Positions 47,343 through 60,400 of a DNA stretch of 64,000 nucleotides are shown here, in pieces. Where the stretch lies: the NCBI GenBank assembly GCA_008638375.1, contig CM018051.1, positions 25,621,344 to 25,685,343 of the forward strand, written 5' to 3'. The DNA is from Nyssa sinensis. Taxonomy: Eukaryota; Streptophyta; Magnoliopsida; Cornales; Nyssaceae. The stretch's first letter is position 1. Every line of letters starts with the position of its first letter. The notes below the pieces were generated by a model. It was not told the origin of the DNA and did not search any database. It worked only from the letters and a program-made list of their open reading frames with translations. Position numbers and translations under genes: made by a program.

Positions 47343-50328
47343 AATTTGGTAGATAAAAGTCGGTGAGATTTTGAGCCTTTAGACCGACACATCTATATCA
47401 GTCTCACTATTTTCTTTCATGTTAGTTATTCTTCCATGGATTTGTTTCTTTAGAAGTTGCCTTGATTCGCTTCTAGGTCATATTGACACATGCATGCATA
47501 AGCATGATTAAGGCCCTCTTTGTTATAAGCTACATAAGCCAAATAACCTGCCTTGTAATTAATTTTTCCTTTATTGAACCCCTTGGAGCTTTATTGGTTT
47601 TTTTTTTCATTTATTGTGAACCCACATTACAAGCTTTAAACCCGAAAAATAATGCCTTTACCCGAGCCGTAGAGCTAGTGGAGTATTGTTCATCATTATG
47701 ATATGTATGGGTGTTCAAGAAATAAGTGTTGGAGTGTCTGGGTTTGTGGTATGGCTATGACTGGTGAAATAGAACATGTTTTCATTCTCAATTTGTGAGT
47801 TCCATTGTTGATGTAATTTTGGTGAAAAAAGAAAAAGAAAAGAAGAAAGGAGGTGATGGAGGAAATTGCTTTTAATGTTACAAACTATCCATGTTCATAA
47901 TTCCTCCTAAAATCCCAGGAAAGGGGTTTGTTTATACATGATATATACAAAGGTGGAAGCTGTTGCAAACGATTGTTCCTTGCTGCAAACGAAAAGTGTT
48001 CCTTTTGAACGATCTCTTTTTCAATGCAGGAGTTTTACATGGTTTAAATGCTTTAAAGCCAAATTGAAGAAGTTGTTGAATGGAGTGATTGGTTTTACAT
48101 GTCTTATACATTCGAGCTTGAGTTGATTCATTTTTGCTCTACTAGTTTCAATAGCTTTTCATCTACATTCCTAAATATTTCCCACCTTGATCCTAAACCC
48201 TGTAACAACCCTTGAAAAGTCCTTATGATTCATTTTATGTATGTAATACCAGTGGTGGACAATGAGACGATATGCAAGCCTATGGTAGATCATTTCCATT
48301 GGAATGAATTTGAGCGAACCACAAACCCTTCACACACATGAGAGTTGAGTGTTTATTTTTGTGAAGGTCTACGTATTTAGTTTACTCCATCTTTGAGTGA
48401 AAATGCTTACTAATTAAATGTAAGTTGTTTAAGAATGTTTGTTCATGATATGTTATGAGTTTTGAAGAGCTTGGTTGTTCATTGTTGATGGCTTTGTCAT
48501 ATTTTCTCCCTTAGTGTTTAGTCTTTTATAATTATTTGGTGCCTAAATGTACTCATTATTCTTATATTTTGATTTAGGATGCAAATGGAGGCGCTAAGTG
48601 CAAAACAAAGCTAATTGGGCAATTTTGGACAGTTTCAACATCATTTCACAATCTGGGCATAACTCTTTCATACAAGCTCCGATTGAGATGATTCATGATT
48701 CTATGGAATGCCAAGAAACAACTCTACAACTGTCATGTTTTAAAGTTTAAGAGATTCTTGTGGAATCAAGGTCAAAATTAGGCTTGAAGTTGCTGCACCT
48801 GTAGTACCGATGTTCTGGAGTATTTTTTTTGGCCTGCAATTCTAATGCGCGGGTCCACGCGATTTATTTTTGGAAGTTTCTAGATATGGTGCATGAAAAT
48901 TCCAGTTGAAAACACCAATTTCCTAGTTATATTAGGACTTTATTTTATTTTTAATATTTTTCCTTTTTAATAGTTAGATTTGGATATTGTTATTTTAGGA
49001 TAGTATTTAGAATATCTTTAGGAGTTCTAGTAGGCTTCTAAGTCTGATTTTTAAAGTGAAAAGGGAGGAAAAGATCAGATTTGATACCTCTCTCTCCCTT
49101 CTTATCTAATTTCTCTTTCAAGTTTTCATGGTCGTGTGTGGCTAAACTTTTATAATTGGTCGAAGGAAACAGAAGCCTCAGAGTCAACAAAACTGTGAGA
49201 TCTAATTTATTTTTATTGTTCAATTTATGCTTTGAGTATCGGATGTTCTTCTGTGCTTATTTTCATGATTGTCTCGTTTAATTACTAGGAGGCCTACTAG
49301 TTTATTATTCGTTGCAATCTACTACTAGGTTAGATATCAAATCCCTAATTGTTTGATCCCTCTAACTTGTGAAGCAACTAAGATTTAATGATTTGTTGTG
49401 TCAGAAATTACTAGATCTTAGGAAGAATGCTCGACTAAATTAAATACAACCACTTGTGCTTGTGTTGTCTAGCTTCATCGATCTCTTAAATTCTTAAGGC
49501 TGCTACTAGATTAAACCTTTAGCACTTGTCTTGGGTTGTTTAGTAGTTAAGGCTAATTAGATTACTTATTTTCTAATTAACTATGACTAAGGAGAGATAG
49601 GAAAATAGTTCTAACGGTGAATATTCAAAGTATGAATTGATATATACTTGCATCGATGATCAGTTGTAAAATTCTGATGGTAGATGTTGACTTAGACTAA
49701 TGTTTGTTCTTTTGATTGAATTCGATACTTTAATTTGTATTGTTCCTTAGTTTTTTTTCTTAGAATTATTTTCGTTATACTCAAACCCCCCATCCTTGTT
49801 CACATAGCATAAAACTAGGCTAGATACTCTTAGTGGGAACGATCCTTACTCGTACTACTACATATATTTTTAAGAGTTTAGGTTTTATTTTTTTGGTTAC
49901 CTACGACAGCACACCATGAGCCATGGAAGGGAGATTTGAGGGTTTGAGAGAAATTTGGAGAGTTTCAACCGTTTAGAGAGAGAGAAGTCGAAAGGTTGCA
50001 AGACGCACTTTTTCATACATTTGAAAACTGCTTAAATTTTTATGGATTTGACTAAATTAATTGACTAGTTAGGACTATCGGTTGACTAGGTGTGCCCTAG
50101 TTTTGGGTAGGTCGATTGGTTCAACTAGTACCTATAATTCTCTCATCTAAATCTTGATCAGTCAACTAGTTTTACAATATAGTCAACTGGTCCTAGCCAT
50201 CAGTCGAATGATAAGCCGACTCACTTGACAAGTGACCAATTTCTTATTTGACTAATTGGGGTTAGTGGACTGTGTGGTCGATTAGAGAAACTATCAGTCA
50301 ACTAGTTCTTAGAGACATCAATTGATTT
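47343..50328. other. Unassigned old repeat sequence, no gene found
   Basis: About 3 kb without a credible ORF. Around 48200 a phrase TGTAACAACCCTTGAAAAGTCC, and around 48590-48720 phrases about an imprecise GCATAACTCTTTCATACAAGC type, recall LTR-proximal sequence of Athila/Tat Ty3/Gypsy elements; 49810-49860 (GGAACGATCCTTACTCG) has the same feel. I could not find paired LTRs, a PBS or a TSD. 50150-50310 repeats GTCAACTAGTT several times. Probably a worn retrotransposon. Confidence 0.35.
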
Positions 50329-50348
50329 TGTAACAGCCTGACCCGCAT
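50329..50348 (+). repeat. Element K: first 20 bp of another LTR, cut by insertion of G
   Basis: TGTAACAGCCTGACCCGCAT reads as an LTR start of the C/E type (TGTAAYAYCCTGACC) and is followed at once by the TG of G. The rest of K should lie beyond the far end of G, outside the window. Confidence 0.5.
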
Positions 50349-51873
50349 TGTCACGACCTGAAACCCACCCTGTGCGGATCTCGCATTACGACAGGCACCC
50401 TTCGGCTCGGGGGCGTTGGGGCGAGGCTCACATAAGCAACAGTATCAGACAGGGGTGCGACTTGTGTTTGCGGAAGCGTGAAAAACTTTTTCTTTTCTTT
50501 TCTTTTCAGATTTTGAATTTTCGCACATCCGCCCGGTACTGCCGATCTTCACATTGGGACACATGATTATACATTCAGAGCATAATAAAAACTTAAAGAC
50601 TTTATAATTACATTCATATTCAGTTGCCCCATGGGGCTTAATACATAACAGTGTACTATCTTCTAATAGAAGTCACTAACTAAAATTTCATAATGTTCTC
50701 CAGAAGACTGCTAATCCTAAAATAAGCTTCTATGCCCTTCCTCAAAATGAGCATAGTTCAACATCCTCATCATCAAAATTAGGACTTGCTTTTAGTCACC
50801 TGAAAGGAGGGTCAGATGAAAATCCGGTAAGCTAATCTAAGCTTGTGAGTAATTCCAGCATTTGTCATGGGGTTTCAATTGGCAGTGGTTAGTATAAGAG
50901 ACTTTATAAAACAATGACCACCAATTGCTCGTATACTTTGAACACAAAATATATGCATTCTTTTAAAACATAAAGCTTTGAAACATTTAAAGTATTCAAG
51001 CTAAACATGTATTTCTTCAAATAGAGTATAAAAACTCAAACATATAGATACGCACAGTGAAAATGAGGGTAAAACCTGCTTCCATCTTCAACATAACATC
51101 TTATCACTTCCATTAATAGAATTTTTTTCGAACCAGACTCTCGTTTTTACTTTTCATAGAGATATCTCATGCCTGGGGGATTAGATCCTGCTACCTGGCA
51201 TTTATTCGTATCGTGGTTGAGTTTTGAAGAAACCCAACAAAATCCATGGTGCTTATGCACAAGTTATCTTGCATTTAAATACATTTATCATATGACTTTT
51301 TCACATAGATGCTTTTATGAGCATTCAAAATATAACATTCATGACTTCACAATAAATTTTCAAATACTTGGAATATACAAATTCAGAATACTTTACATAA
51401 TTTTGGCATTTTAAACTTAGACATGCTGAAATATATTTTTAGGAAAACTGTAGTAGAAACCATTCACTGAGCATGTCACAATTGGGTTTATAAGAACAGA
51501 ACAATTTAAAACTGAAATCATGTAAATACTGAATTTGGGATTCACTACTTCATATCTTTTGAACTTAAAACGTCTTCAAACCCGTGGAGTTAAATCTCCA
51601 CTTCAAATACAAGGTTACTCACCTTATAGGTCTGGGCTAGCTCTATTGTTGTGCCTTCCCTTTCCCCTTTTTCAACCTAAAATAATTTATGAAAATTTCA
51701 TAAATTTCACATGCATTTAAATCAACTTGTGATCCTACCTATTCTTAGACCGTGTAAGCCTACTTTCTATAATAGGTTTATCCTTAATAATTTAACTAAC
51801 TCAATTTGATTTATAGTTGTATTCTATGTCTATTTACCTTATACATATATTCTTATTGATAAATAGACATTAC

Positions 51874-52118
51874 CTGCGAAGCATGTCTTTTAGCGTTTTG
51901 GTATTTTCTTGGTTTTCCTTTTCTTCTTTTAATTTTGCCTCAGTAAGTCTCCTTGCTGCTGCTTCTTGCATGAGTCGCCCCATTGGGACGATACGGGTTT
52001 TCTACATGAATGGCCTAACTAAGATGATTTGACATGTCTTGGCGATTCTTATCTTTCTGTTGATTACCTTATTTTGCCATAAAAGTTCATCTAGGGAGTC
52101 TTGTTGAGTCTTATCCAT
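51874..52118 (-). pseudogene. LTR-embedded lysine-rich ORF in element G, one stop
   Basis: Homologue of the ORF at 2176. On the minus strand ATG (52118) opens a frame aligned with A, with blocks LLWQNKVI, RIAKT and VRPFM and a lysine/glutamate-rich end. The one in-frame stop, TAG at 52004-52002, falls where A has Tyr. The frame ends at CGCAG|GTAATG (51874/51873), the same splice phase as A, and an acceptor TGTTTTAG lies just upstream of the ATG. The next exon-like block (about 51612-51672) is flanked by an acceptor-like TAG and GTGAGT but has stops. Decayed, but clearly the same gene. Confidence 0.6.
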
Positions 52119-52699
52119 GATAATTTCTTGAGCTTTAACCTAAAACACAATTTAACGTGTTAGGAATTAAATTTCATTTCAATTTATACTCTTTTGTTAG
52201 TTTCATAGATTTTAAGTTTAATTTTATTATTTCACATGTTCACGTGTCACGTCTTTTCGTACTTTATTTCAAAATACGAACCCTACTATTTAGCTCAGAA
52301 CATCGAACAACATTCTAGTTTATAGTTACATGACTTTATGCTATTCATCAAATTTTATGTCTTTTTATTATAAATACTTTTTTTGGTCAAATAGACCCTG
52401 TCATTGAGTCCGGAACGTCAAAGAAAGTCAATTTAGACCCTTTCTGGTTTCGATTTGGCTTTAGGGGCACTAGGGGCAAAATGATAATTTTTTCCCTTTA
52501 CGTGTCTTTATTTTTCGGGGTCTCCTCTCACAAAACGGACCTCACCATTGGTCTCAGAAGGTCTAAGATAGTAAAAATACACTAATAACTTGTCCAATTT
52601 AGACATCGGACCATTTCGTCATTATTTAATTTAATTAATTTATTTTATTTTATTTAATGTAATTTATATATAATATATATATTTTCATGTGTTAAATGG

Positions 52700-52930
52700 A
52701 CACGGGATTGTCCTGTCCAAATAGTTTGTATGCCTTACTCCTTACCCTTGGTTCCCTGTTCGAGTCCAAGGGGCTACGCCCCTTTTTCATTTTTTTCTTT
52801 TTCTTTTTATATATATATTTGGCCATAATACATAACACGGGCACCGTCTGTCCAAGTGGTAAGGAGTTGGGGTTGGTTTCGTGAGGTTGGACGTTCGAAT
52901 CTCAAGGGCTACGGCCTCTTTTTTTTTTTT
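52700..52930 (+). other. Two tandem tRNA-like segments antisense to the LTR of G
   Basis: First: TCCTGTCCAAATAG (from 52711) with B box CTGTTCGAGTCC (52756-52767) and CCCCTTTTT after. Second: CTGTCCAAGTGG (52848-52859) followed by TAAGGAG, like the Ser/Leu tRNA A-box region, B box ACGTTCGAATC (52891-52901), then a run of a dozen or so T (52919-52931). TATATATATA tracts precede each. This is the best-preserved pair in the window. Confidence 0.65.
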
Positions 52931-53134
52931 CTGATTTTTCTTGACCCAAACGACGTATAAGGCATTAAAACCAGAATAGCATATCATATTCGCGCCTAGG
53001 TTATTAAATTTGGGCCTTATCCTCGTAACCAAACATGTTAAATTAAGGTTTTAATCCCTTAAGGCCAAAACGACTTCGTTCCAATAATGCGGTGGTTAGC
53101 CCCATAACGTGACATGTGTCTGAGTCGACACAAG

Positions 53135-56100
53135 TGTAACACCCCGACCCGATTAAATAATAATTAAGTCACTAATTTTTAATTAGTGACCTTAAAAGGA
53201 ATGATTAAGGAATTTAAACGGGAAACAAACGACAATTTCGAAAGAATAGTTCCAAGACCTTAAGTAATGAGGTTAATTTCGAAGAGAAATAATCTACAGC
53301 TACTATTTACCAAATCAAAACATGAAAGAGTAAATATTAAATCACAAAGTGAAAATAATGCAAAAAGTTAAAATAAATAAATTAAATGCCAAACAAGGCA
53401 TAAGGGGGAAAAATAGCAAAAAGGGAACCAAATTGTGAGGCCAAGGGGTTTTGAACCCTAGACCCAAAAAGGGGCAAAGTTTTAAAGCCCAAAAAGAATA
53501 CCACTTGGGCTGCCCACTTTTTGTGTCTTATATTGCAAGTTATATGTATATATCTATAAAGTAACAAGGCCCCACCTCCCAAATTGGGCAATGGCCTTTC
53601 ATGCAACCAAAAAAATTCTTTATAAATGAAAATAATAAAATAGTAAGTGATATGATTATAAGTGTTGCGTGTGGGTAACCTCAAAGTCAGAAAACTAGAA
53701 TACAAGAGTGAAAGTGTGTGCTCGGGTAGAGAGAGAGAAGCCTAGAGAGAGAAAGTGAGAAAAGGAAGAAGAAGGAAGAGGAAGAAGAAGGGAGAGCTCC
53801 TTGCATGGCTGCCGAACCGAAGGAGACCCCAAATCCAAACTGATTTGAGCTTAGAAGAAGGAAGAGAGCACTGTTTGGAGGTATAAAACACAAAACTACC
53901 CATTTTCTCTGTCTAGAAATTCTCATATTTACACACTGTTTGGGCCTTTTTAAATGCATGCATGACATTAGGGTTTAGAAACTTGAATAAAACACGATGA
54001 TTGGACCCCAAAACAGCCGAAGACACCAAAAACAATGCACATCCGCCATTAAAGTAGCTTCAGAACAGCAGGTCTGAGATCACCGAGACCAAACCAAGTT
54101 TGGTTGATCAAGTCTTGAACTAGACTCTTCTAGCATTTCAAACACGTATAGCCGCGACCCAAAACCTCAAATTTAGGCCCCCAAAAACCTTGTTGCAGCC
54201 ACGGTTCAAAAGAGTCGACCCTCAAAAATGGACACCGAACCTTATTTTTTGAATGTAGATCGAAACTCCATAATCTAAGGAGCAAAATACGCCAAACCTC
54301 ACTGATTTTGGTGGAAAAATGAGCATTTCCTAGGGAGATATTCAGAACGGCCAAGGGTGTTGGAACGATCTTTCTAGCTCGATCCAAAGCTCAAAATCAA
54401 TGGCAAACCTTATCTTGAGGTTCTAGGAACCTGTTGGGGCCAAAAACAGAGAGATTCAGTGACTGAAATCTCACAAAACTGAAGAAATTTAAAATCGGGA
54501 ATTAGGGCAACATGGGGGAAGAAGATGAACAGTGCGAGGCTTGGTTCTGGTCGGTTCGAGTTCGGGTCAAGACCCGACCTGTTGCATAAATGGGTTTAAG
54601 TGAAACTACGCCATTTTGCTTTAGAAGATTTTAAATTTTAAAATGTAGGGCTGACATCATCATGACGTCAGCATTATGCATTGAACCGGCTGAACCATTT
54701 GGTTCAGTGAAATAGTGGACCGGTTCAATTACAAATCGACTGAACCATTTGGTTTATTTTAAAAGTTTTAAAGAATTGCAATTGAACCCCCACTATTTGG
54801 AAAAATTTTACTAAGGCCCAAAGTCTTAAAGAATTATTTCAAATAAGCCCCTGAAAAAATAAATAATTAATAAAATAATTTATTTAATTATTTTATTAAA
54901 TGGGTAAAATGACTATTTTACCCTTGAACACTAAATCAGTCAAACGAAGTCCAAATAAAATAAATGAATAGTATATTTCTACTATTTCGGGCATTCTAGA
55001 CTCAATGGTGGAGTCCAGTTTGAGAAATTAAGTCTCAAAAAATACAGACACATAAATGTTAAATGACTGTATTGCCCCTAATACAATACGAAGCCCAAAT
55101 GAAGTCCAAATTGGACGAAATTGATACCGATAGAAGCCCAAATAATTGTGAACTTGGATATACGACTAAATAATGATTTGGGGTCAGAATGTCATAAAAT
55201 ATAAATGACCAATGTGTCATTGTGATAAAAAACAGATACCAAATGAATTCCAAAAGACTTAAAAATTTACGTATAAGATATGTAGAATATTCTGAGGACC
55301 ACGATAGGTTCGGGGCAAGAAAAATAAATTATTATTTTGCCCCTGCATATGCCAGAAGCCAAATAAGAAGACGAGAGGGTCTAAATTGACTTTCTTCGAC
55401 GCTCTGGACTCAATGGTAGAGTCTATTCGACTAAGAGAAGTGTTTAAAATAAAAGGACATAGAATTTGATGAATAGCATCAGTCAGGTGGCTATAAATTA
55501 GAACATTGCCGAGGTACTAAACTAAGGCTCGTATTTTGAGGTAAAATACGGAAAGACACGACACGTGAACATGAAGTAGATAAATCAAACCTAAAAGTTA
55601 ATGAAGTTACCAGAAGAGTATACGTTATGAAAATAGCATTTAGGATTTAAGTTTGGATTTAATACGATATAAGCATAAGTTAAGAAGCATCAGTAGGAGA
55701 TGTTTGAAGTGAATGTGAAGTTAATGGACTCTTACGAATTGTTCTTAGGAACTACAAAGGAAAGGGAAAGGCACATCAATAGCGCCAACCCAGACGTATA
55801 AGGTGAGTAACCTTGCATTTGAAGTGGAAATTTAATTCCACGGATTTGAATGATGTTTTAAATATCAAATTCAGTTTTTGTACGATTCCTGTTTTAAATT
55901 ATTCTGTTATGACATGCTTAGTAAATGTTTTTATATACAGTTCCTTTCTTCGAAATATTTAGCATGTTTGAATAAAATGCCAATTTCTTTAAATATTCTT
56001 AATTTGATCATTCCAAGTATTTGATGTTCTATTGCAAAAGTTATATGCTACATGTTTTAAATACTCATGAAAAGTATCTATGTGAAGAAGCTATGTGATT

Positions 56101-57134
56101 AATGTTTTACAAGATAACGGTGCATAAGCACACAGGCAGGATTTTGGGTTTCTTCGGAACTCAATTGACCTATCAAAGACCACATAGTCAGGATTTCGGG
56201 TTTCTTCGGAACTCAATTGACCTATCATGTGAAATGTCCGGTAGCAGGATCTAATCCCCCAAGCAATGAGATATCTCCACGTATACTCAAAATGGGAGTC
56301 TGGTTCTAAACAGATTCCATCTAATTAAAGAGAAAATATGACAAATGTTTTTGAAAAATGGAAGCAAGTTTTACCCTCATTTTCCTATGCATGTTTATAT
56401 GTTTTGAAGTCACGCTTTTGGAAATGGAAGTAGGTTTTACCCCCATTTTTTCTATGCATGTCTATATGTTTTGAAGTATATATACTCTATTTGAAGAAAT
56501 ATATGTTTAGCTTGAATACTTTAAATGTTGCAAAGCTATCTGTTATGAAGAATGCATATGCTCTATGTTCAAAGTATACGAGCAATTGGTAGTGAGTATT
56601 TTATAAACTCTCATGTGCAAAACCACTGCAAATTGAAAACCCATGACAAATGCAGGAATTATTCATTGGGCTTCTCGAAGCTCACCCTATTCCCTAACAT
56701 TTTTCAGGGACTGACGATGAGTGGGAGCCGTGCTCCATTTTGGGATAATGACTAATAGCTGTATAGGATTATGAAATTTTGGAAGTAGTTAGAATCTGTA
56801 GTTGGATGGATTATGATGTAATAGACTTTGAAAAATATGTACTTAAGCCCTAGAGGCATTCGACTATGTACCATGTATAAAACCTTAGAACTTTTATTTA
56901 TGCTCTGAATGTATTATCATGTGTACCGCTATGAAGATCGGCAGTACCGGACTGATGTGCGAAAGTTTTAAATAAGAAAAGAAAAGAAAAAAAAAAGTTT
57001 TTCACGCTTCTGCAAACCAAGACCGCACTGCCATCTGATACTGTTGCTTATGTGAGCCTTGCCCTAAGGCCTCCGGGTTGAAGGGTGGCGGTCGCGATAC
57101 GAGATCCGCACAGGGTGGGTTTCGGGTCATGACA
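53135..57134 (+). mobile_element. Element H: solo LTR, 4000 bp, TSD ACAAG, inside G
   Basis: TGTAACACCCCGACCC..CGGGTCATGACA flanked by ACAAG (53130-53134, 57135-57139). It contains an antisense tRNA-like segment (53447-53514), a GAGAGA leader, a donor GGAG|GTATAA (53880/53881), hairpin cores (54998, 55406), a worn exon block before GTGAGTAAC (55803), a duplicated TTCTTCGGAACTCAATTGACC-type repeat (about 56140 and 56200), a T-arm-like hairpin (56295-56318) and an acceptor TTTTTCAG (56707). The LTR-ORF core is missing. Confidence 0.93.
53447..53514 (-). other. Antisense tRNA-like segment in solo LTR H
   Basis: Minus strand: A box GGCAGCCCAAGTGG (53514-53501) and B box GGTTCAAAACC (53457-53447), then T-runs (A-runs at 53408-53423 on plus). 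Position within the LTR matches A and J. Confidence 0.55.
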
Positions 57135-57472
57135 ACAAGAGTGATTCATCTTGGTTAGGACTCGGCTGAGTTAAGTCGCGAGTTGGCTTAGCGAGGTCTT
57201 CTTCTTCCCTACGCCTAGCTACTGTTGCCCTAATTCTACGTATTTTCATTTTGAATTTCATGAGTTTTTAATCATTGAAACTCTTCTGTTTTGCTTCCAA
57301 AATGTTTCTGCAACACTAAAGAATATTTTAGCATTCAATTAAGAGCTCAAACTGAGCTCAAATGCTCGGTTAAAGGTTTGAAGTTCAAACCTACAACTAG
57401 ATCATTTATGGTCATTTCTATTCCAACACTTGTGAGGTTTCTTCCATAGTGATCCATTTTTCACTAGGATTT

Positions 57473-60400
57473 TGTCACGACCCGAAACCCACCCTCTGCG
57501 AATTTCGCATCGTGACCGCCACCCTCAGGCCCGAGGACCCTTGGGCGAAGGCTCGCATCTGCAGCGGTATCGAATAGATGTGTTTCAAGTGCTTGCGGAA
57601 GCGTGAAAAAATTTTTCTTTTCTCATTTTAAAATTTGCACATCCGTCCGATACTGCCGCTATTCACAATGGTACACATGAATATAAAATCAGAGCATGAT
57701 TTAAAACTTAAAGACTTCATACAAATCTATGTCTAGTTCTCCCTCGGGACTTAATTACATAACATCAATTGTTTCTGCCCAAAATAACTAACTAAATTTC
57801 ATAATGTCTCCCAAAAAGAAAACTACTCGTCCTACACTTAGTTGTTCATGCCCTTCCTCAAAATGGGCAAGACTCTAATCATCATTCCCATCAGCCAAGA
57901 CTGCTATCGGTCACCTGAAGGGGGGCGGATAAAATTCGGGTAAGCTAATCAAAGCTTGTGAGTAATTCCTGCATTCGTCATGGGGTTTTCAACTGGTAGT
58001 GGTTTAGCACATGAGAGTTTATGAAATACGCACTACCAATTGCTCGTACATTTTAGAACACAGAATATATGCATTCTTAAAACGGATAACTTTGAAACAT
58101 TTAAAGTATTCAAGCTAAATGCACATTTCTTCAAATAGGGCATATGCAAGTTAAAAGCATATAAACATGTGTAATAGAATGGGGTAAAACCTACTTCTAT
58201 TTTCAAAATTACTTTGTCATCTTTTCTCTTTAATTAGGTGGAATCTGTTTTGAACCAGACTCCCATTTTACTGCAATGCTACAATGGAGATATCTCATTT
58301 GCCTGGGGGATTAGATCCTTCTACCGGACAATTCTTCGTGTCATAGTTGAATCCCGAAGGATTTCAACGTCACATGTGGTGGTACTTAGTACCGTTTATC
58401 TTGTAAAACATTTATCACATGACTTCTTCAATAGATACGTTCATAAGTATTTAAAACATGAAATGTATAACTTCTACCATGAAGCTTCAAATACATGTGA
58501 TGATCAAATTCAGAATATTTAAAGAGATTTGCATTTGATTTAGACATGCTAATTATTTTCAAGAAAGGAGCTAAATATAAAACATTTATCAAGCATGCCG
58601 TAACAGAATATTTTAAAAGAACGGAATCATATAAAGGCTGAATTTGATATTCAAAGGCTGCAATTACTTGAACTTAAAACTTCTTCAAATATATGGAGTT
58701 AAATCTCCAGTTCAAATACAGGGTTACTCACCTCGTATGTCTAGGTTGGCTCTATAAAGGCGCCTTTCCTTTACCCTTCTTCTTCCTTAGCCTATCAAGA
58801 TTTATGAAGATTCTATAAATTCCATATGTGCTTAATCAACTTCGTAACTCACCAATTGTAGACAGTGAAAAGCCTAAATTCTCATACTGGTCCGACTTAT
58901 AACTGTATTATAAATCTAGCAACTTATGTATTTAATGATAATAATATTACCTACGACGCATTTCAGCTAAGGTTTCAGTGTTTTCTCTTTCCTCTTCCCT
59001 TTTCTTTGCTTTCTCTTTCTTTTTCTTAGCCTCGGCCACCATTGTCTTGGTGGGTGATTTATGAATGAATGGTCTCACCGAGATGACCTCCGTTGCCTTG
59101 GCTATCTTGATGAACCTAGCAATCACTCTCTACTGATGTAACAGTTCTTGCATGAAGGCCTGTTGTTTTGGATCCTTAGCGCTTTGGGCCTTGGTCATGA
59201 TCGTGAACTTCGGTCGTTGTTCTTCTATAATTATCACCTAAGATCAATTTATGAGTTAGAAATTTTATTCTAAGGTTGATGTGTTGTCGTGTCTTTTCGC
59301 AATTCATGTCCTCGTATACGCCGTAGATTAGAACTTGGTATTACTTTAATTTATAGTCATCTAACAGATGCTATTCATCAAATTTTATGTCTTTTTATTT
59401 TAAACATTTCTTTTGGTCGAATAGACTCTACCATTGAGTCCGGAGCGTCGAAGAAAGTCGGTTTAGGCTTCCCTAGAATTTAATTCGGACTCTTGTATGT
59501 ACAAGGGAAAAAGGGTCATTCATCGTTTTACGTGTCATATTTTTTTGTACTTCGTTTCGTAATTTGGACTCCATTATTGAGTCCGGGATGTCAAAGAAAG
59601 TCAATTTAGACCTTCCTTGATTTTAATTTGGCTTTTGAGGTACTAGGGGTAATTTGGTCATTTTACCCCCTTACGTGTCTTTATGTTCGGGACCTCATCT
59701 CGTGTCGTGGACCTCACCATTGGACTTAGAAGGTCCAAGACAGTAAGATTAGACTAATAACTTGTTAATTTTTGGACAAGGGTATTTTGGTCATTTAGCC
59801 CTTTACGTGTCTTTATTTTTCGAGCCTCGTCTCATAAAACGGATCCTACTATTGGCTTTAGAATATCCGAAATAGTAAGGATACACTATTCATATACTTA
59901 ATTTGGACTTCATTTGCTCTATTTATGACCCAGGGGCAAAATAGTAATTTAACTTTATTTATTAAATAATTAAATTAATTATTTAATTATTTTCCAGGGG
60001 TCAAAATGAATAAGTTTTCCCTCAGTTGGGCCCCAGTAGAATTTCTTAGAAAGTTTGGGGTCAATCCATAAATAAGGAAAGATTTGGTTTATTTAATTTT
60101 TAAATAAATCAGAAAACCAATTGGTTCAGTCCAAGTATAAGTGAACCGGTCCGGTTCAGTTGCAAACCAACCGGTTTGGTCGGTTCTTGACATAATGCTG
60201 ACGTCAGCCCTAATGTTTTAAAACATTAACAACAAAACGTCACCGTTTACATAACCTGTGACCCGTTGGATCCGGTTTTGACCCAAACCCGTAACCAAGT
60301 CCGACCCGACCCGAACAGTGTTGTCTTCCCCACGAATTCGACATTGTTCACTGCAAAACCCTAGATTTTTCAGTTTGATTTCGTGCCATTTTACGAACCT

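Noticed and set aside
47343..50328. A host gene in the 3-kb interval
   Set aside because: No ORF over 75 codons with recognisable domains, no coherent exon chain, and phrases resembling worn LTR sequence.
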